The translations under genes and the position numbers were made by a program. Below are positions 39,371-49,182 of a stretch of DNA of 56,932 nt, one piece after another (position 1 is the stretch's first letter; each line of letters begins with the position of its first letter). The notes under the pieces are model-generated. The model had not been told where the DNA came from, made no database searches, and was given only the letters and a program-made list of their open reading frames with translations. Origin of the DNA: Rubrivivax gelatinosus (GTDB lineage: Bacteria; Pseudomonadota; Gammaproteobacteria; Burkholderiales; Burkholderiaceae_C); assembly GCF_016583785.1 (NCBI RefSeq), contig NZ_NRRU01000023.1:1-56932 (forward strand), read 5' to 3'.

Positions 39371-39623
39371 GCGCCGTTTGCCACGGGCTTTAGCGCCGTG
39401 TCGGACCGAGCGTCAAGAGTCGTGGCGATCGGCGTTGCGCTCGGCCATCAACGCGCGCTTTCATCGGATTCCACCGGGTTACGGCCCTTGATCTGACCGC
39501 CGTCCGGGCGCATCCTCGCCGGAGCGCGGCGGCTGGGTGTAACCCCGGTGATGCACCCGACAGCCCGCGCGACCACCCACGAACGACAGCCGCCACGAGC
39601 GGCGCATCAAGAGGTAGACGGAC

Positions 39624-40874
39624 ATGAAGAACACCCCCATCCGCACGCTGGCGGCTGCAGCTGCATTGGCCGCCTGTGGCATCGCCCAGGCCGGTGAGGT
39701 CGAGGTCCTGCACTGGTGGACCAGCGGCGGCGAGGCCAAGGCGGCGGCGGCGCTGAAGGCGTCGATGCAGGCCAAGGGCCACACCTGGAAGGACTTCGCG
39801 GTGGCCGGCGGCGGCGGCGACTCGGCGATGACGGTGCTGAAGTCGCGTGTGGTCTCGGGCAACGCGCCGGCGGCCGCGCAGATCAAGGGCCCGGCGCTGC
39901 AGGAATGGGCGGCCGAGGGTGTGCTCGCCAACATCGACGACGTCGCCAAGGCCGAGAAGTGGGACAGCCTGCTGCCCAAGGCCGTCGCCGACGTCATGAA
40001 GTACAAGGGCAGCTACATCGCCGCGCCGGTGAACGTGCACCGCGTCAACTGGCTCTGGGCGAACCCGGAAGCCTTCAAGAAGGCCGGCACCAAGGTGCCG
40101 ACGACCTGGGACGAGTTCTTCGTCGCCGCCGAGGCGCTGAAGAAGGCCGGCATCATCCCCGTGGCCCACGGCGGACAGAACTGGCAGGACTTCACCACCT
40201 TCGAAAGCGTGGCGCTCGGTGTCGGCGGCACCGACTTCTACCGCAAGGCCCTGGTGCAACTCGACCCGGCGACGCTGAACAGCGCGACGATGGAAAAGGT
40301 GCTGAGCACGTTCAAGCGCGTGAAGACCTACACCGACAAGAACGCCCCGGGCCGCGACTGGAACCTGGCGACCGCGATGGTCATCAAGGGCGAAGCCGGC
40401 ATGCAGCTGATGGGCGACTGGGCCAAGGGCGAGTTCGTCGCCGCCGGCAAGGTGCCGGGCAAGGACTTCATCTGCGCCCCGGCCCCGGGCACCGCCCAGG
40501 CCTTCACCTTCAACATCGACTCCTTCGCGATGTTCAAGCTGAAGAACGCCGAGAACACCAAGGCGCAGAAGGCGCTGGCCGCGGCCATCATGTCGCCCGA
40601 GTTCCAGGAGGTGTTCAACCTCAACAAGGGCTCGATCCCCGTGCGCCTGGGCATGAACATGGACAAGTTCGACGACTGCGCCAAGCAGTCGGCCAAGGAC
40701 TTCGTCGCCACGTCCAAGAGCGGCGGCCTGCTGCCGTCGATCGCCCACGGCATGGCGGTGCCGCCGGCCGTCGAAGGCGCGATCAAGGACGTCGTCAGCC
40801 AGTACTGGAACAGCGACAAGATGAGCGCCAAGGACGCGATGGCGCGCATCGCCAACGCCGCGAAGGCGCAGTAA
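39624..40874 (+). CDS. Sugar ABC transporter substrate-binding protein (GtsA-like)
   Basis: 416 residues with a cleavable signal peptide (MKNTPIRTLAAAAALAACGI, cleavage after AQA near residue 23). The mature protein is a family 1 sugar-binding protein: VEVLHWWTSGGE at the start, then NVHRVNWLWANPEAFKKAG, and MQLMGDWAKGEF. These blocks are those of the glucose/mannose binders found with GtsBCD in pseudomonads. It delivers a hexose to the two permeases that follow. AAGAGGT lies eight bases before the ATG. Confidence 0.9.
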   Translation: MKNTPIRTLAAAAALAACGIAQAGEVEVLHWWTSGGEAKAAAALKASMQAKGHTWKDFAVAGGGGDSAMTVLKSRVVSGNAPAAAQIKGPALQEWAAEGVLANIDDVAKAEKWDSLLPKAVADVMKYKGSYIAAPVNVHRVNWLWANPEAFKKAGTKVPTTWDEFFVAAEALKKAGIIPVAHGGQNWQDFTTFESVALGVGGTDFYRKALVQLDPATLNSATMEKVLSTFKRVKTYTDKNAPGRDWNLATAMVIKGEAGMQLMGDWAKGEFVAAGKVPGKDFICAPAPGTAQAFTFNIDSFAMFKLKNAENTKAQKALAAAIMSPEFQEVFNLNKGSIPVRLGMNMDKFDDCAKQSAKDFVATSKSGGLLPSIAHGMAVPPAVEGAIKDVVSQYWNSDKMSAKDAMARIANAAKAQ

Positions 40875-40942
40875 CCCTGCCGTAGAACCGACGCGCCGCG
40901 TTCCCCGCCAGCGGGACGCGGCGCGTCTGCCGTACCGCATCC

Positions 40943-41821
40943 ATGCTGTCTTCCTCGCCCGCGGGCGCACGCTGGCTGCCCAAGCTGGTCGTCGCGCCGT
41001 CCTTCGTTCTTTCGTTCCTGTTCATCTACGGGCTGATGGCCTGGAACGGGTATCTGTCGCTGTCGGCCTCGCGCCTGCTGCCGAACTACGAGTTCGTCGG
41101 CATCGAGCAGTACACGCGGCTCTTCGACAACGAGCGCTTCCACGTCGCGCTCGTCAACATGGGCATCTTCGGCACGCTGTTCATCGGCGGCGCGATGGCC
41201 CTGGGCCTGCTGCTGGCCATCCTGCTGGACCAGAAGATCCGCGCCGAAGGCCTGCTGCGCACGATCTACCTGTATCCGATGGCGATCTCGTTCATCGTCA
41301 CCGGCACCGCCTGGAAGTGGATCCTGAACCCGGGCCTCGGCATCGAGCACCTGGTGCAGCAATGGGGCTTCGAGAGCTTCAGCTTCGACTGGCTCGTCGA
41401 CCCCGAGAAGGCGATCTACTGCGTCGCCATCGCCGGCGTCTGGCAGGCCTCGGGCTTCGTGATGGCGCTGTTCCTGGCCGGGCTGCGCGGCATCGACGAT
41501 TCGATCATCAAGGCGGCCCAGGTCGACGGCGCGAGCCTGCCGCTCATCTACTGGCGCATCGTGATCCCGACGCTGAGGCCCGTGTTCTTCAGCACGCTGA
41601 TGGTCGTCAGCCACCTGGCGATCAAGAGCTTCGACCTGGTGATGGCGCTGACCGCCGGCGGCCCCGGCTTCGCCACCGACCTGCCGGCGACCTTCATGTA
41701 CGCGATGGCCTTCTCGCGCGGCCAGATCGGCCTGGGCGCGGCCAGCGCGACGGTGATGCTGACGATGATCGCGGCCATCGTCGTGCCCTACCTCTACAGC
41801 GAACTGAGGGCCAAACGATGA
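40943..41821 (+). CDS. Sugar ABC transporter permease (GtsB-like)
   Basis: 292 residues with about six membrane helices (first at VVAPSFVLSFLFIYGLMAW). The EAA coupling loop is DDSIIKAAQVDGASLPLIYW, as in MalF-type permeases. It forms the inner-membrane channel with the next gene product. Its stop overlaps the start of the second permease (ATGA). Confidence 0.92.
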   Translation: MLSSSPAGARWLPKLVVAPSFVLSFLFIYGLMAWNGYLSLSASRLLPNYEFVGIEQYTRLFDNERFHVALVNMGIFGTLFIGGAMALGLLLAILLDQKIRAEGLLRTIYLYPMAISFIVTGTAWKWILNPGLGIEHLVQQWGFESFSFDWLVDPEKAIYCVAIAGVWQASGFVMALFLAGLRGIDDSIIKAAQVDGASLPLIYWRIVIPTLRPVFFSTLMVVSHLAIKSFDLVMALTAGGPGFATDLPATFMYAMAFSRGQIGLGAASATVMLTMIAAIVVPYLYSELRAKR

Positions 41822-42672
41822 GCCGCCACGCGATGCAACGCGCCCTGCTGTGGGCGGTCCTGCTGCTGTTCGCGGCCTGGTTCCTGACGCCGCTTTACGT
41901 GATGCTCACGACCTCGCTGAAGGACATGGCGCAGGTGCGCGAAGGCAGCCTGCTGTCGCTGCCGACGAGCCCCAGCCTGGAAGCCTGGGCGCGTGCCTGG
42001 AGCAGCGCCTGCACCGGCACCGACTGCGGCGGCCTGAAGCCCTTCTTCATGAACTCGGTGCTGATGGTCGTGCCGGCGGTGCTGGTGTCGACCGCGCTCG
42101 GCTCGGTCAACGGCTACGTGCTGTCGAAGTGGCGCTTCCGCGGCAGCGAGACCATGTTCGCGCTGATGCTCTTCGGCGTCTTCATGCCGATGCAGGTGGT
42201 GCTGCTGCCGATGAGCCAGGTGCTCGGCTGGCTGGGCATCGCCAGCTCGATCTGGGGGCTGATCCTGGTGCACGTGCTGGCCGGCATCCCGAGCACGACG
42301 CTGTTCTTCCGCAACTACTACGTCGGCCTTCCCGACGAGCTGATCAAGGCGGCAATGCTCGACGGCGCCGGCTTCTGGCGCATCTTCACGCGCATCGTGC
42401 TGCCGCTGTCCACGCCCATCCTGGTCGTGACGCTGATCTGGCAGTTCACCAACATCTGGAACGACTTCCTCTACGGCGTCGTCTTCTCCGGCGCCGACAG
42501 CAAGCCTGTCACCGTCGGCCTCAACAACCTCGCCAACACCTCCAGCAGCGTGAAGGAATACAACGTCGACATGGCCGCGGCACTGATCGCGGCCCTCCCC
42601 ACCCTCTTCGTCTACGTCGTCGCGGGCAAGTACTTCGTGCGCGGCCTCACCGCCGGCGCGGTCAAGGGCTGA
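41818..42672 (+). CDS. Sugar ABC transporter permease (GtsC-like)
   Basis: 284 residues from ATG 41818, overlapping the previous stop by 4 bp. About six membrane helices; the MalG-type EAA loop is PDELIKAAMLDGAGFWRIF. A small Cys-containing periplasmic insert (SACTGTDCGGLKPF) follows the first helix and could form a disulfide. Partner of the preceding permease. Confidence 0.93.
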   Translation: MSRHAMQRALLWAVLLLFAAWFLTPLYVMLTTSLKDMAQVREGSLLSLPTSPSLEAWARAWSSACTGTDCGGLKPFFMNSVLMVVPAVLVSTALGSVNGYVLSKWRFRGSETMFALMLFGVFMPMQVVLLPMSQVLGWLGIASSIWGLILVHVLAGIPSTTLFFRNYYVGLPDELIKAAMLDGAGFWRIFTRIVLPLSTPILVVTLIWQFTNIWNDFLYGVVFSGADSKPVTVGLNNLANTSSSVKEYNVDMAAALIAALPTLFVYVVAGKYFVRGLTAGAVKG

Positions 42673-42674
42673 CG

Positions 42675-43739
<1,065 letters not shown>

Positions 43740-43806
43740 GAGGCAGGCACTTCCGGACAGCGGCGGCCGTCAGAGCGCAGAAGCGGCGCCCGGGCGGTTT
43801 GCAGCA

Positions 43807-44112
43807 TCAGATGATGGCCTGCAGGCCCTTATCCGCGATGAGGTTCAGCAGTTTGAGCGCTGGGCCGGCCGGGCGTGTCTCCCCTTGCTCCCATTTGCGC
43901 ACCGTCGAAGCCGTGGTGTGCAGGTGGAGCGCAAAAACCGGCTGGCTGAAGTTCAAGGCTTCACGCAGGCGCCTGATGTCGACGGCGTCGAACTGCCTCA
44001 CGGGTGGTGGGCAGATCGTTTCGAACTCGCGCATCGTGACCTTGGCTATCGCTCCCGCTTCATGGAGCGCAGCCAGGTCGCCACGCAGGGATTCAATGAT
44101 CTTGCTCACCAT
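43807..44112 (-). CDS. Antitoxin, XRE-family helix-turn-helix
   Basis: 101 residues from ATG 44112. A helix-turn-helix at about 46-80 (RRLREALNFSQPVFALHLHT, then VRKWEQGETRPAG) is typical of HigA-type antitoxins. It should neutralise the toxin encoded just upstream and repress the shared promoter. Its start lies 20 bp inside the toxin gene, so translation is coupled. The toxin-first order matches higBA systems. Confidence 0.88.
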   Translation of the reverse strand: MVSKIIESLRGDLAALHEAGAIAKVTMREFETICPPPVRQFDAVDIRRLREALNFSQPVFALHLHTTASTVRKWEQGETRPAGPALKLLNLIADKGLQAII

Positions 44113-44476
44113 GCACCTCCAGCAGCACGCCCGTTTGCAGAGCTGTCGACAAGGCTTGGGCAGACAGTTCCAGGAACACCCTGCCGGCAAACTGCAGCGC
44201 CGCCTTCTCGTCCTGCGTGATGTTCGCCTTGTCGCTCTTGGAGAACCCATGCAGAAACACGTAGCGCCCGCCGATACGAGCCGACAGCAGCGTCCGGCAG
44301 CCGCTGCTCTTGCCCGCGCCCTGGCGAGCCAAACGCTTCTTGTAGAGACCGCCGCCCAGGTCGGCGTCGATCAGCCCGTTCTCCATTTCCTGCACGGCCT
44401 TGCACAAGGCTGCATCGGTCAGCTTCTCTCCCGCTTGCCACCGCGCGAAGTCCCTGCGCTTGAAGATCTGGGGCAT
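44093..44476 (-). CDS. RelE/ParE-superfamily toxin (HigB-like)
   Basis: 127 residues, ATG 44476. The sequence (FARWQAGEKLTDAALCKAV, LYKKRLARQGAGKSSGCRTL, RYVFLHGFSKSDKANITQDE) matches the RelE/ParE-type toxin group paired with XRE antitoxins. Members are ribosome-dependent mRNA interferases or gyrase inhibitors; which one applies is not readable. A palindrome and a -10 box lie directly upstream. The pair sits alone between a sugar transporter and an efflux operon, the usual sign of an acquired module. Confidence 0.87.
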   Translation of the reverse strand: MPQIFKRRDFARWQAGEKLTDAALCKAVQEMENGLIDADLGGGLYKKRLARQGAGKSSGCRTLLSARIGGRYVFLHGFSKSDKANITQDEKAALQFAGRVFLELSAQALSTALQTGVLLEVHGEQDH

Positions 44477-44488
44477 TGCAGCCTCGAA

Positions 44489-44507
44489 ATCATACCCGCT
44501 ACGGGTA
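44489..44507 (-). promoter_or_regulatory. Toxin-antitoxin promoter/operator
   Basis: Perfect palindrome TACCCG-CTA-CGGGTA (44493-44507) overlaps TATGAT (minus strand, 44489-44494), a good -10 box 12 bp before the toxin ATG. An XRE antitoxin binding here would block its own promoter. Confidence 0.6.
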
Positions 44508-44599
44508 GTCTTCTGCTGGCTCCGTTCTGTCCGACGACGCCGGACATCGCGTTGCCAGGGCCAGCATGCGCCATGTGGACCGGACCACCAGGCCCCAAG

Positions 44600-44627
44600 A
44601 AGAAGGCCGCCCTCGGGCGGCCTTCTT
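44600..44627 (-). terminator. Terminator of the RND efflux operon
   Basis: 13-bp stem AAGAAGGCCGCCC / GGGCGGCCTTCTT with a 2-base loop, three bases after the pump stop codon and followed on the minus strand by CTTGGGG. Strong stem, short T-tract. Confidence 0.75.
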
Positions 44628-44630
44628 GAC

Positions 44631-47600
44631 TCAGTCGCGGTCCGCGCTCGCCCCCGCCGGCAGCACCCCGCCGCCCGGTTCGACCGCCGGTGCCGGCTTC
44701 GGCTTGCGCTCGCGCACCAGGTAGCTGTAGAGCACCGGCACGACGACCAGCGTCAGCAGCGTCGAGGTGATGACGCCGCCGATGATCGCGCGCCCCATCG
44801 GCGCCTGGATCTCGCCGCCGTCGTTCAGCGCCAGGGCCAGCGGCAGCATGCCGAAGACCATGGCCGCGGTCGTCATCACGATCGGCCGCATGCGTGTCAG
44901 GCCCGCCTGCAGCAGCGCGTCGGGCACGCTGGCGCCGTCGCGGCGCGCGTGGTTGGCGAAGTCGACCAGCAGGATCGCGTTCTTCGTCACCAGGCCCATC
45001 AGCATCACCAGGCCGATCATCGAGAAGACGTTGAGCGTCGAGCCCGAGACCAGCAGCGCCAGCATCACGCCGATCAGCGACAGCGGCAGCGAGGCCATGA
45101 TCGCCACCGGCTGCACGAAGCTGCCGAACTGGCTGGCAAGCACGATGTAGATGAAGATCACCGCCAGCGCCATCGCGCCCAGCATGCCCTGGAAGGCCTC
45201 GTTCTGCTCCTGCGTCTGGCCGCCGACGTCGAAGGTGAAGCCCGGCGGCAGCGTCGTCTCGGCGATCAGCTTCTGCACGTCGGAGCCGACGTCGCCGGTG
45301 GGACGGCCCTTGACGCCGGCGAAGATCGCCTCGCGACGCTGCAGGTTCTGGCGCCGGATCACTTCCGGGTTCACCACCGGCTCGATCGCCGCGACCGCGT
45401 CCAGCGGGATCGGCGTGCCGTCCTTGGCGAAGGCCACCGGCAGCTTGCGCATCTGGTCGAGCTGCTCGCGCGAGGCCTGCGGCAGGCGCAGCAGCACCTC
45501 GACCTGCTCGCCGTCGGGCGTGGTCCAGTAGGTCGCGGCCTCGCCGTTGACGTAGGCGCGCAGGCTGGAGGCCAGCTGCGGCGCCGTGAGCCCGAGTTCG
45601 CGCACCGCCGCCGGCAGCAGCCGCACCGCGTAGGCCGGCACGCCCGGCTTGACCGAGAGTTCGACGTCGGTGATGCCCGGGATCTTCTTCACCTTCTCGG
45701 CGAACTCGCTGGCGACACGCGCCAGGCCCTCGGGGTCGTTGCCGAGGATGGCGACGTAGATCGGGCGGTCGAAGCCGACCGAGGTCTCGATGCCCGGGAT
45801 CACCGCGATGCGTTCGCGGATCGCGTCCTCGATCTGCTTTTGCGAACGCGAGCGTTCGCGCCGGTCGACGAGGCCGATGTTCAGCGAGGCCTGGTTGCGC
45901 CCGGTCGACAGCCCCGTGCCCTGGCCGCCGACACTGGTAGCCACCGTCTTGACCTCGGGGAACGACGAGACGATCTCCTCGACCTGGCGCACCTTGGCGT
46001 CGCTGCGCTCCAGGCTCGAGCCCACCGGCATGCGCACCGCCAGCTGCGTGAAACCCTGGTCGGTCTGCGGCACGAACTCCGAGCCCACCAGCGGCGCCAG
46101 CAGCAGCGCGACGACGAAGCTGGCGCCGCCGGCGGCCATCACCAGGCCACGCGGCGTCAGCGTCGCCCAGCGCCAGCGCCGGGCTGCACTCTTGTCGCGC
46201 CGGCCGTCGGCGGCGAACGGGCGGCCGAAGGCCGGCAGCCCGAAGAGCCGCCAACGTTTCGGACCGAATGCCCAGTGCAGCAGGCGCTCGTAGACGGTGT
46301 GCAGCAGGTCCATGCCGCGGTCGACGCCACGCAGCGCGGCGCCGATCACCGGCAGCCGCGCCAGGCGCGCCGACGGCGGGTCGTGCCAGACGCTGGAGAG
46401 CATCGGGTCGAGCGTGAAGCTGACGAACAGGCTCACCAGCACCGCGACGACGACGGTGATGCCGAACGGATAGAAGAACTTGCCGATGATCCCGCCCATG
46501 AAGGCCACCGGCACGAACACCGCGCAGATCGCGAAGGTGGTCGCCATCACCGCCAGCCCGATCTCGCGCGTGCCTTCGTCGGCCGCGGTGCGGTGGTCCT
46601 TGCCCATGTGCACGTGGCGCACGATGTTCTCGCGCACGACGATGGCGTCGTCGATCAGCAGGCCGATGCACAGCGACAGCGCCATCATCGTCATGAAGTT
46701 CAGCGTGAAGCCGAAGGCCTGCACGGCGATGAAGCTGGAGATCACCGCGATCGGCAGCGTCAGCCCGGTGATCACGGTGCTGCGCCACGAATGCAGGAAG
46801 AGGAAGACGATGGCCACCGTCAGCAGCGCGCCTTCGATCAGCGTGTGGCGCAGGCCGGTGAGCGAGCCCTTGACCCAGTCGCTGGCGGCGTAGACCAGCT
46901 CCAGCTTGGTGTCCGGCGGCAGCGTGCGGCCGAGTTCGTCCATCGCCTTCTTCACCGATTCGCCGGTGGCGACGATGTTCGCGTCCTGCTGCTTGAAGAC
47001 GTTGAAGTTGATCGCGGTGCGGCCGTTCAGGCGCGCCATCGAGTCGGGTTCACGCTCGCGCTCGACCAGCCGGCCCAGGTCGCCCAGGCGCAGCGGCAGG
47101 CCGTTGCGGTGGGCGACGATGACCTGCTCGAACTGGCGCGGGTCACGCACCCGGCCTTCGACACGCAGGATGGCGTCGGCCTTGTCGTTGCTGAGCAGGC
47201 CGACCGGCTCGTCGGCGTTGGCCTCGTCCAGCGCCTTGGCGATCTCGGCCGGCGTCACCGCGTAGGCGCGCAGGCGCTCGGGGTCGAGGTCGATGCGCAC
47301 CTCGCGCAGCGCCAGGCCGCTGACGTCGACACGCGCGACACCTTCGACACGCTGCAGCCGGCGGCTGATGATCTGGTCGCCCAGGATCGACAGTTCACGC
47401 TGGCTGCGGGTGTCCGAGATCAGCGCCAGCGTCACGACCGGCTCCGAGTTCTCGCTGTCGAAGCGGCTGATCAGCGGCGGCTTGGCGTCGTCGGGGAAAC
47501 GCGCCTGGGCGGCGGAGACGCGGTCGCGCACGTCCTGCATCGCGCGGCCCATGTCGGTGTCGAGCGTGAACTCGACGCTGGTCTGGCTGCGGCCCTCGAA

Positions 47601-47852
47601 ACTGCGCGAGGTCAGGCGCTTGACGCCGGCGATGCCGTTGACCGATTCCTCCAGCGGTTTGGTGATCTCACGCTCGACCGCCTCGGGCGAAGCGCTCGGG
47701 TAGGAGACCTCGATGTAGGCGCCCGGCAGCGCGATGTCGGGCATCTGCTCGACGCCGAGCTTGGCGTACGAGAACAGCCCGAGCACGCACAGCGCGACCA
47801 TGACCATGGTCGCGAAGACGGGGTTGTGGATCGCGACGCGGGTGATCCACAT
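44631..47852 (-). CDS. RND efflux pump inner-membrane transporter (HAE1 family)
   Basis: 1073 residues starting MWITRVAIHNPVFATMVMVA, with twelve membrane helices expected and two large periplasmic loops. The proton-relay aspartate pair is present in GLLIDDAIVVREN. The motif QQEADANIV-like region reads FKQQDANIVATGESV, typical of drug pumps of the AcrB/MexF group. A cytosolic stretch between the two halves (about residues 500-555) is long and basic. It exports hydrophobic or metabolic compounds with the adaptor encoded 3 bp upstream; an outer-membrane channel is not in the window. Confidence 0.93.
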   Translation of the reverse strand: MWITRVAIHNPVFATMVMVALCVLGLFSYAKLGVEQMPDIALPGAYIEVSYPSASPEAVEREITKPLEESVNGIAGVKRLTSRSFEGRSQTSVEFTLDTDMGRAMQDVRDRVSAAQARFPDDAKPPLISRFDSENSEPVVTLALISDTRSQRELSILGDQIISRRLQRVEGVARVDVSGLALREVRIDLDPERLRAYAVTPAEIAKALDEANADEPVGLLSNDKADAILRVEGRVRDPRQFEQVIVAHRNGLPLRLGDLGRLVEREREPDSMARLNGRTAINFNVFKQQDANIVATGESVKKAMDELGRTLPPDTKLELVYAASDWVKGSLTGLRHTLIEGALLTVAIVFLFLHSWRSTVITGLTLPIAVISSFIAVQAFGFTLNFMTMMALSLCIGLLIDDAIVVRENIVRHVHMGKDHRTAADEGTREIGLAVMATTFAICAVFVPVAFMGGIIGKFFYPFGITVVVAVLVSLFVSFTLDPMLSSVWHDPPSARLARLPVIGAALRGVDRGMDLLHTVYERLLHWAFGPKRWRLFGLPAFGRPFAADGRRDKSAARRWRWATLTPRGLVMAAGGASFVVALLLAPLVGSEFVPQTDQGFTQLAVRMPVGSSLERSDAKVRQVEEIVSSFPEVKTVATSVGGQGTGLSTGRNQASLNIGLVDRRERSRSQKQIEDAIRERIAVIPGIETSVGFDRPIYVAILGNDPEGLARVASEFAEKVKKIPGITDVELSVKPGVPAYAVRLLPAAVRELGLTAPQLASSLRAYVNGEAATYWTTPDGEQVEVLLRLPQASREQLDQMRKLPVAFAKDGTPIPLDAVAAIEPVVNPEVIRRQNLQRREAIFAGVKGRPTGDVGSDVQKLIAETTLPPGFTFDVGGQTQEQNEAFQGMLGAMALAVIFIYIVLASQFGSFVQPVAIMASLPLSLIGVMLALLVSGSTLNVFSMIGLVMLMGLVTKNAILLVDFANHARRDGASVPDALLQAGLTRMRPIVMTTAAMVFGMLPLALALNDGGEIQAPMGRAIIGGVITSTLLTLVVVPVLYSYLVRERKPKPAPAVEPGGGVLPAGASADRD

Positions 47853-47855
47853 GGC

Positions 47856-49022
47856 TCACTCCACCCGCGCCGGGGCCGAGGCCGCAGCCGAAGCCACGGC
47901 CGCGCTGCCGCCGGCCGAGGCCACACGCGCCTTGGCGCCTTCGCGCAGGTTGTCGAAGCGTGCGGCGAGCACGGTCGCGTCGTCGGGCACGCCGCCGAGC
48001 AGCTCGACCCGGCCGCGGGCCTCGTCGCGGCGGCCAAGCTTGACTGCGCGCCGCGCGAGCACGCCGTTCTCGATCAGCCAGACCAGGTCCTGTCCGCCCA
48101 GCCGCGCGATCGCGTCGGCCGGCAGCGTCAGGCGTTCGCCGGCATCCTTCAGCGTCACCGCGGCGACCGCGTACTGTCCGGCGCGCAGGCGCTCGCCCGG
48201 GTTGGCGAGCGTGATCGTGACGCCGATCGAACGCGTGCCGGCCTCGGCCGCCGGGGCGATGCGCGCGAGGCGGCCGGTGAAGGCTTCGGCCAGACCTTCG
48301 ACGCGCACTTCGGCCGTCATGCCGGGCACCAGCTTGCCGACCTCGTGCGTGCCGACGCTGCCGGCGAGCTCGAGCTCGCGGATGTCGACCACGGTCAGCA
48401 GCTGCTGCTCGGCAGCGAGCTTCTCGCCCGGCACCGCGTGGCGCTTGGCGACGATGCCCGAGATCGGCGCGATCAGCGCCGCCTCGTGCATCGTCGTGCG
48501 CACGGTGTCGCGCGCGGCGGCGGCGGCGTCGTAAGCACCGCGAGCGGTGTCGAGCGCAGCGCGCGAGTTCTCGAGCGCGATCGGCGAGATGAACTTCTGC
48601 TGCGCCAGGCGTTCGTTGGACTCGTGCGTGCGCTGCGCCTGCACCAGCGTCGCCTTGGCGGCGGCGAGCTGGGCGTCGCGTTCGGCGACGCGGCTGGCGA
48701 GCTCGCTCAGGTCCAGGCGCCCCAGCACCTGCCCGGCCTTGACGCGGCTGCCTTCGGCGACGTCCAGCGTCAGCAGCGTGCCGGCGGCCTTGGCGCGCAC
48801 GATGGCGGTCTGCGGCGCAACCAGCGGGCCCGAGAACTCGATGCGTTCGGGCAGCGCGCTGCGCAGCGGCTTCGTCACCTCGCGGGCGGCGAACTCCAGC
48901 GGCGGCGGCCCGGCCGGGGCGCCGGCGGCGCGGCCGTTGCCGGCACCCTTCATCCAGATCGCGGCGCCACCCGCAGCCAGTGCCAGCGCGACGGCTGCCG
49001 ACACCCAGATTCTCGTTCTCAT
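47856..49022 (-). CDS. RND efflux periplasmic adaptor (membrane fusion protein)
   Basis: 388 residues from ATG 49022, which has AGGAGG seven bases upstream. An N-terminal signal anchor (RIWVSAAVALALAAGGAAIW) is followed by lipoyl/barrel-sandwich halves (FSGPLVAPQTAIVRAKAAGT and IAPISGIVAKRHAVPGEKLA) around a helical hairpin, then beta-barrel domains. It links the inner-membrane pump to an outer-membrane channel. It is first in a two-gene unit, with only 3 bp before the pump gene. Confidence 0.93.
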   Translation of the reverse strand: MRTRIWVSAAVALALAAGGAAIWMKGAGNGRAAGAPAGPPPLEFAAREVTKPLRSALPERIEFSGPLVAPQTAIVRAKAAGTLLTLDVAEGSRVKAGQVLGRLDLSELASRVAERDAQLAAAKATLVQAQRTHESNERLAQQKFISPIALENSRAALDTARGAYDAAAAARDTVRTTMHEAALIAPISGIVAKRHAVPGEKLAAEQQLLTVVDIRELELAGSVGTHEVGKLVPGMTAEVRVEGLAEAFTGRLARIAPAAEAGTRSIGVTITLANPGERLRAGQYAVAAVTLKDAGERLTLPADAIARLGGQDLVWLIENGVLARRAVKLGRRDEARGRVELLGGVPDDATVLAARFDNLREGAKARVASAGGSAAVASAAASAPARVE

Positions 49023-49182
49023 GCAAAGCCTCCTGGCCACCCTCTCGGGGGCAGCGGGGCGAGTGTAAGAAGCCGTTCGATCCCCCTGGTACCCCTGCGA
49101 CGAAGCGTGGGGGGCGCAGCATCAGCTGCGCTGGACGCCGACGGACGGTGGCGGCGGGCGACGAACTGCAGCCGCTGCCGCC

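Larger units (their letters stand above)
39204..39623. other. Repeat-rich intergenic region between sdaA and the sugar transporter
   Basis: 420 bases without a gene. It starts with a hairpin GTAGCGGC / GCCGCTAC (39218-39236) and a CCCCC-TCAA-GGGGG stem (39236-39249) that may terminate sdaA, then a 41-bp direct repeat (39254-39294 and 39330-39370, two mismatches). The promoter of the sugar transporter should lie in the last ~150 bases; GGGTG and CACCC arms separated by 14 bases near 39535-39558 are a possible but weak operator. Confidence 0.6.

Noticed and set aside
44093..49022. Genomic island boundary around the toxin-antitoxin and efflux genes
   Set aside because: No integrase, tRNA target duplication or flanking direct repeats were seen, and the efflux genes share the composition of their neighbours.
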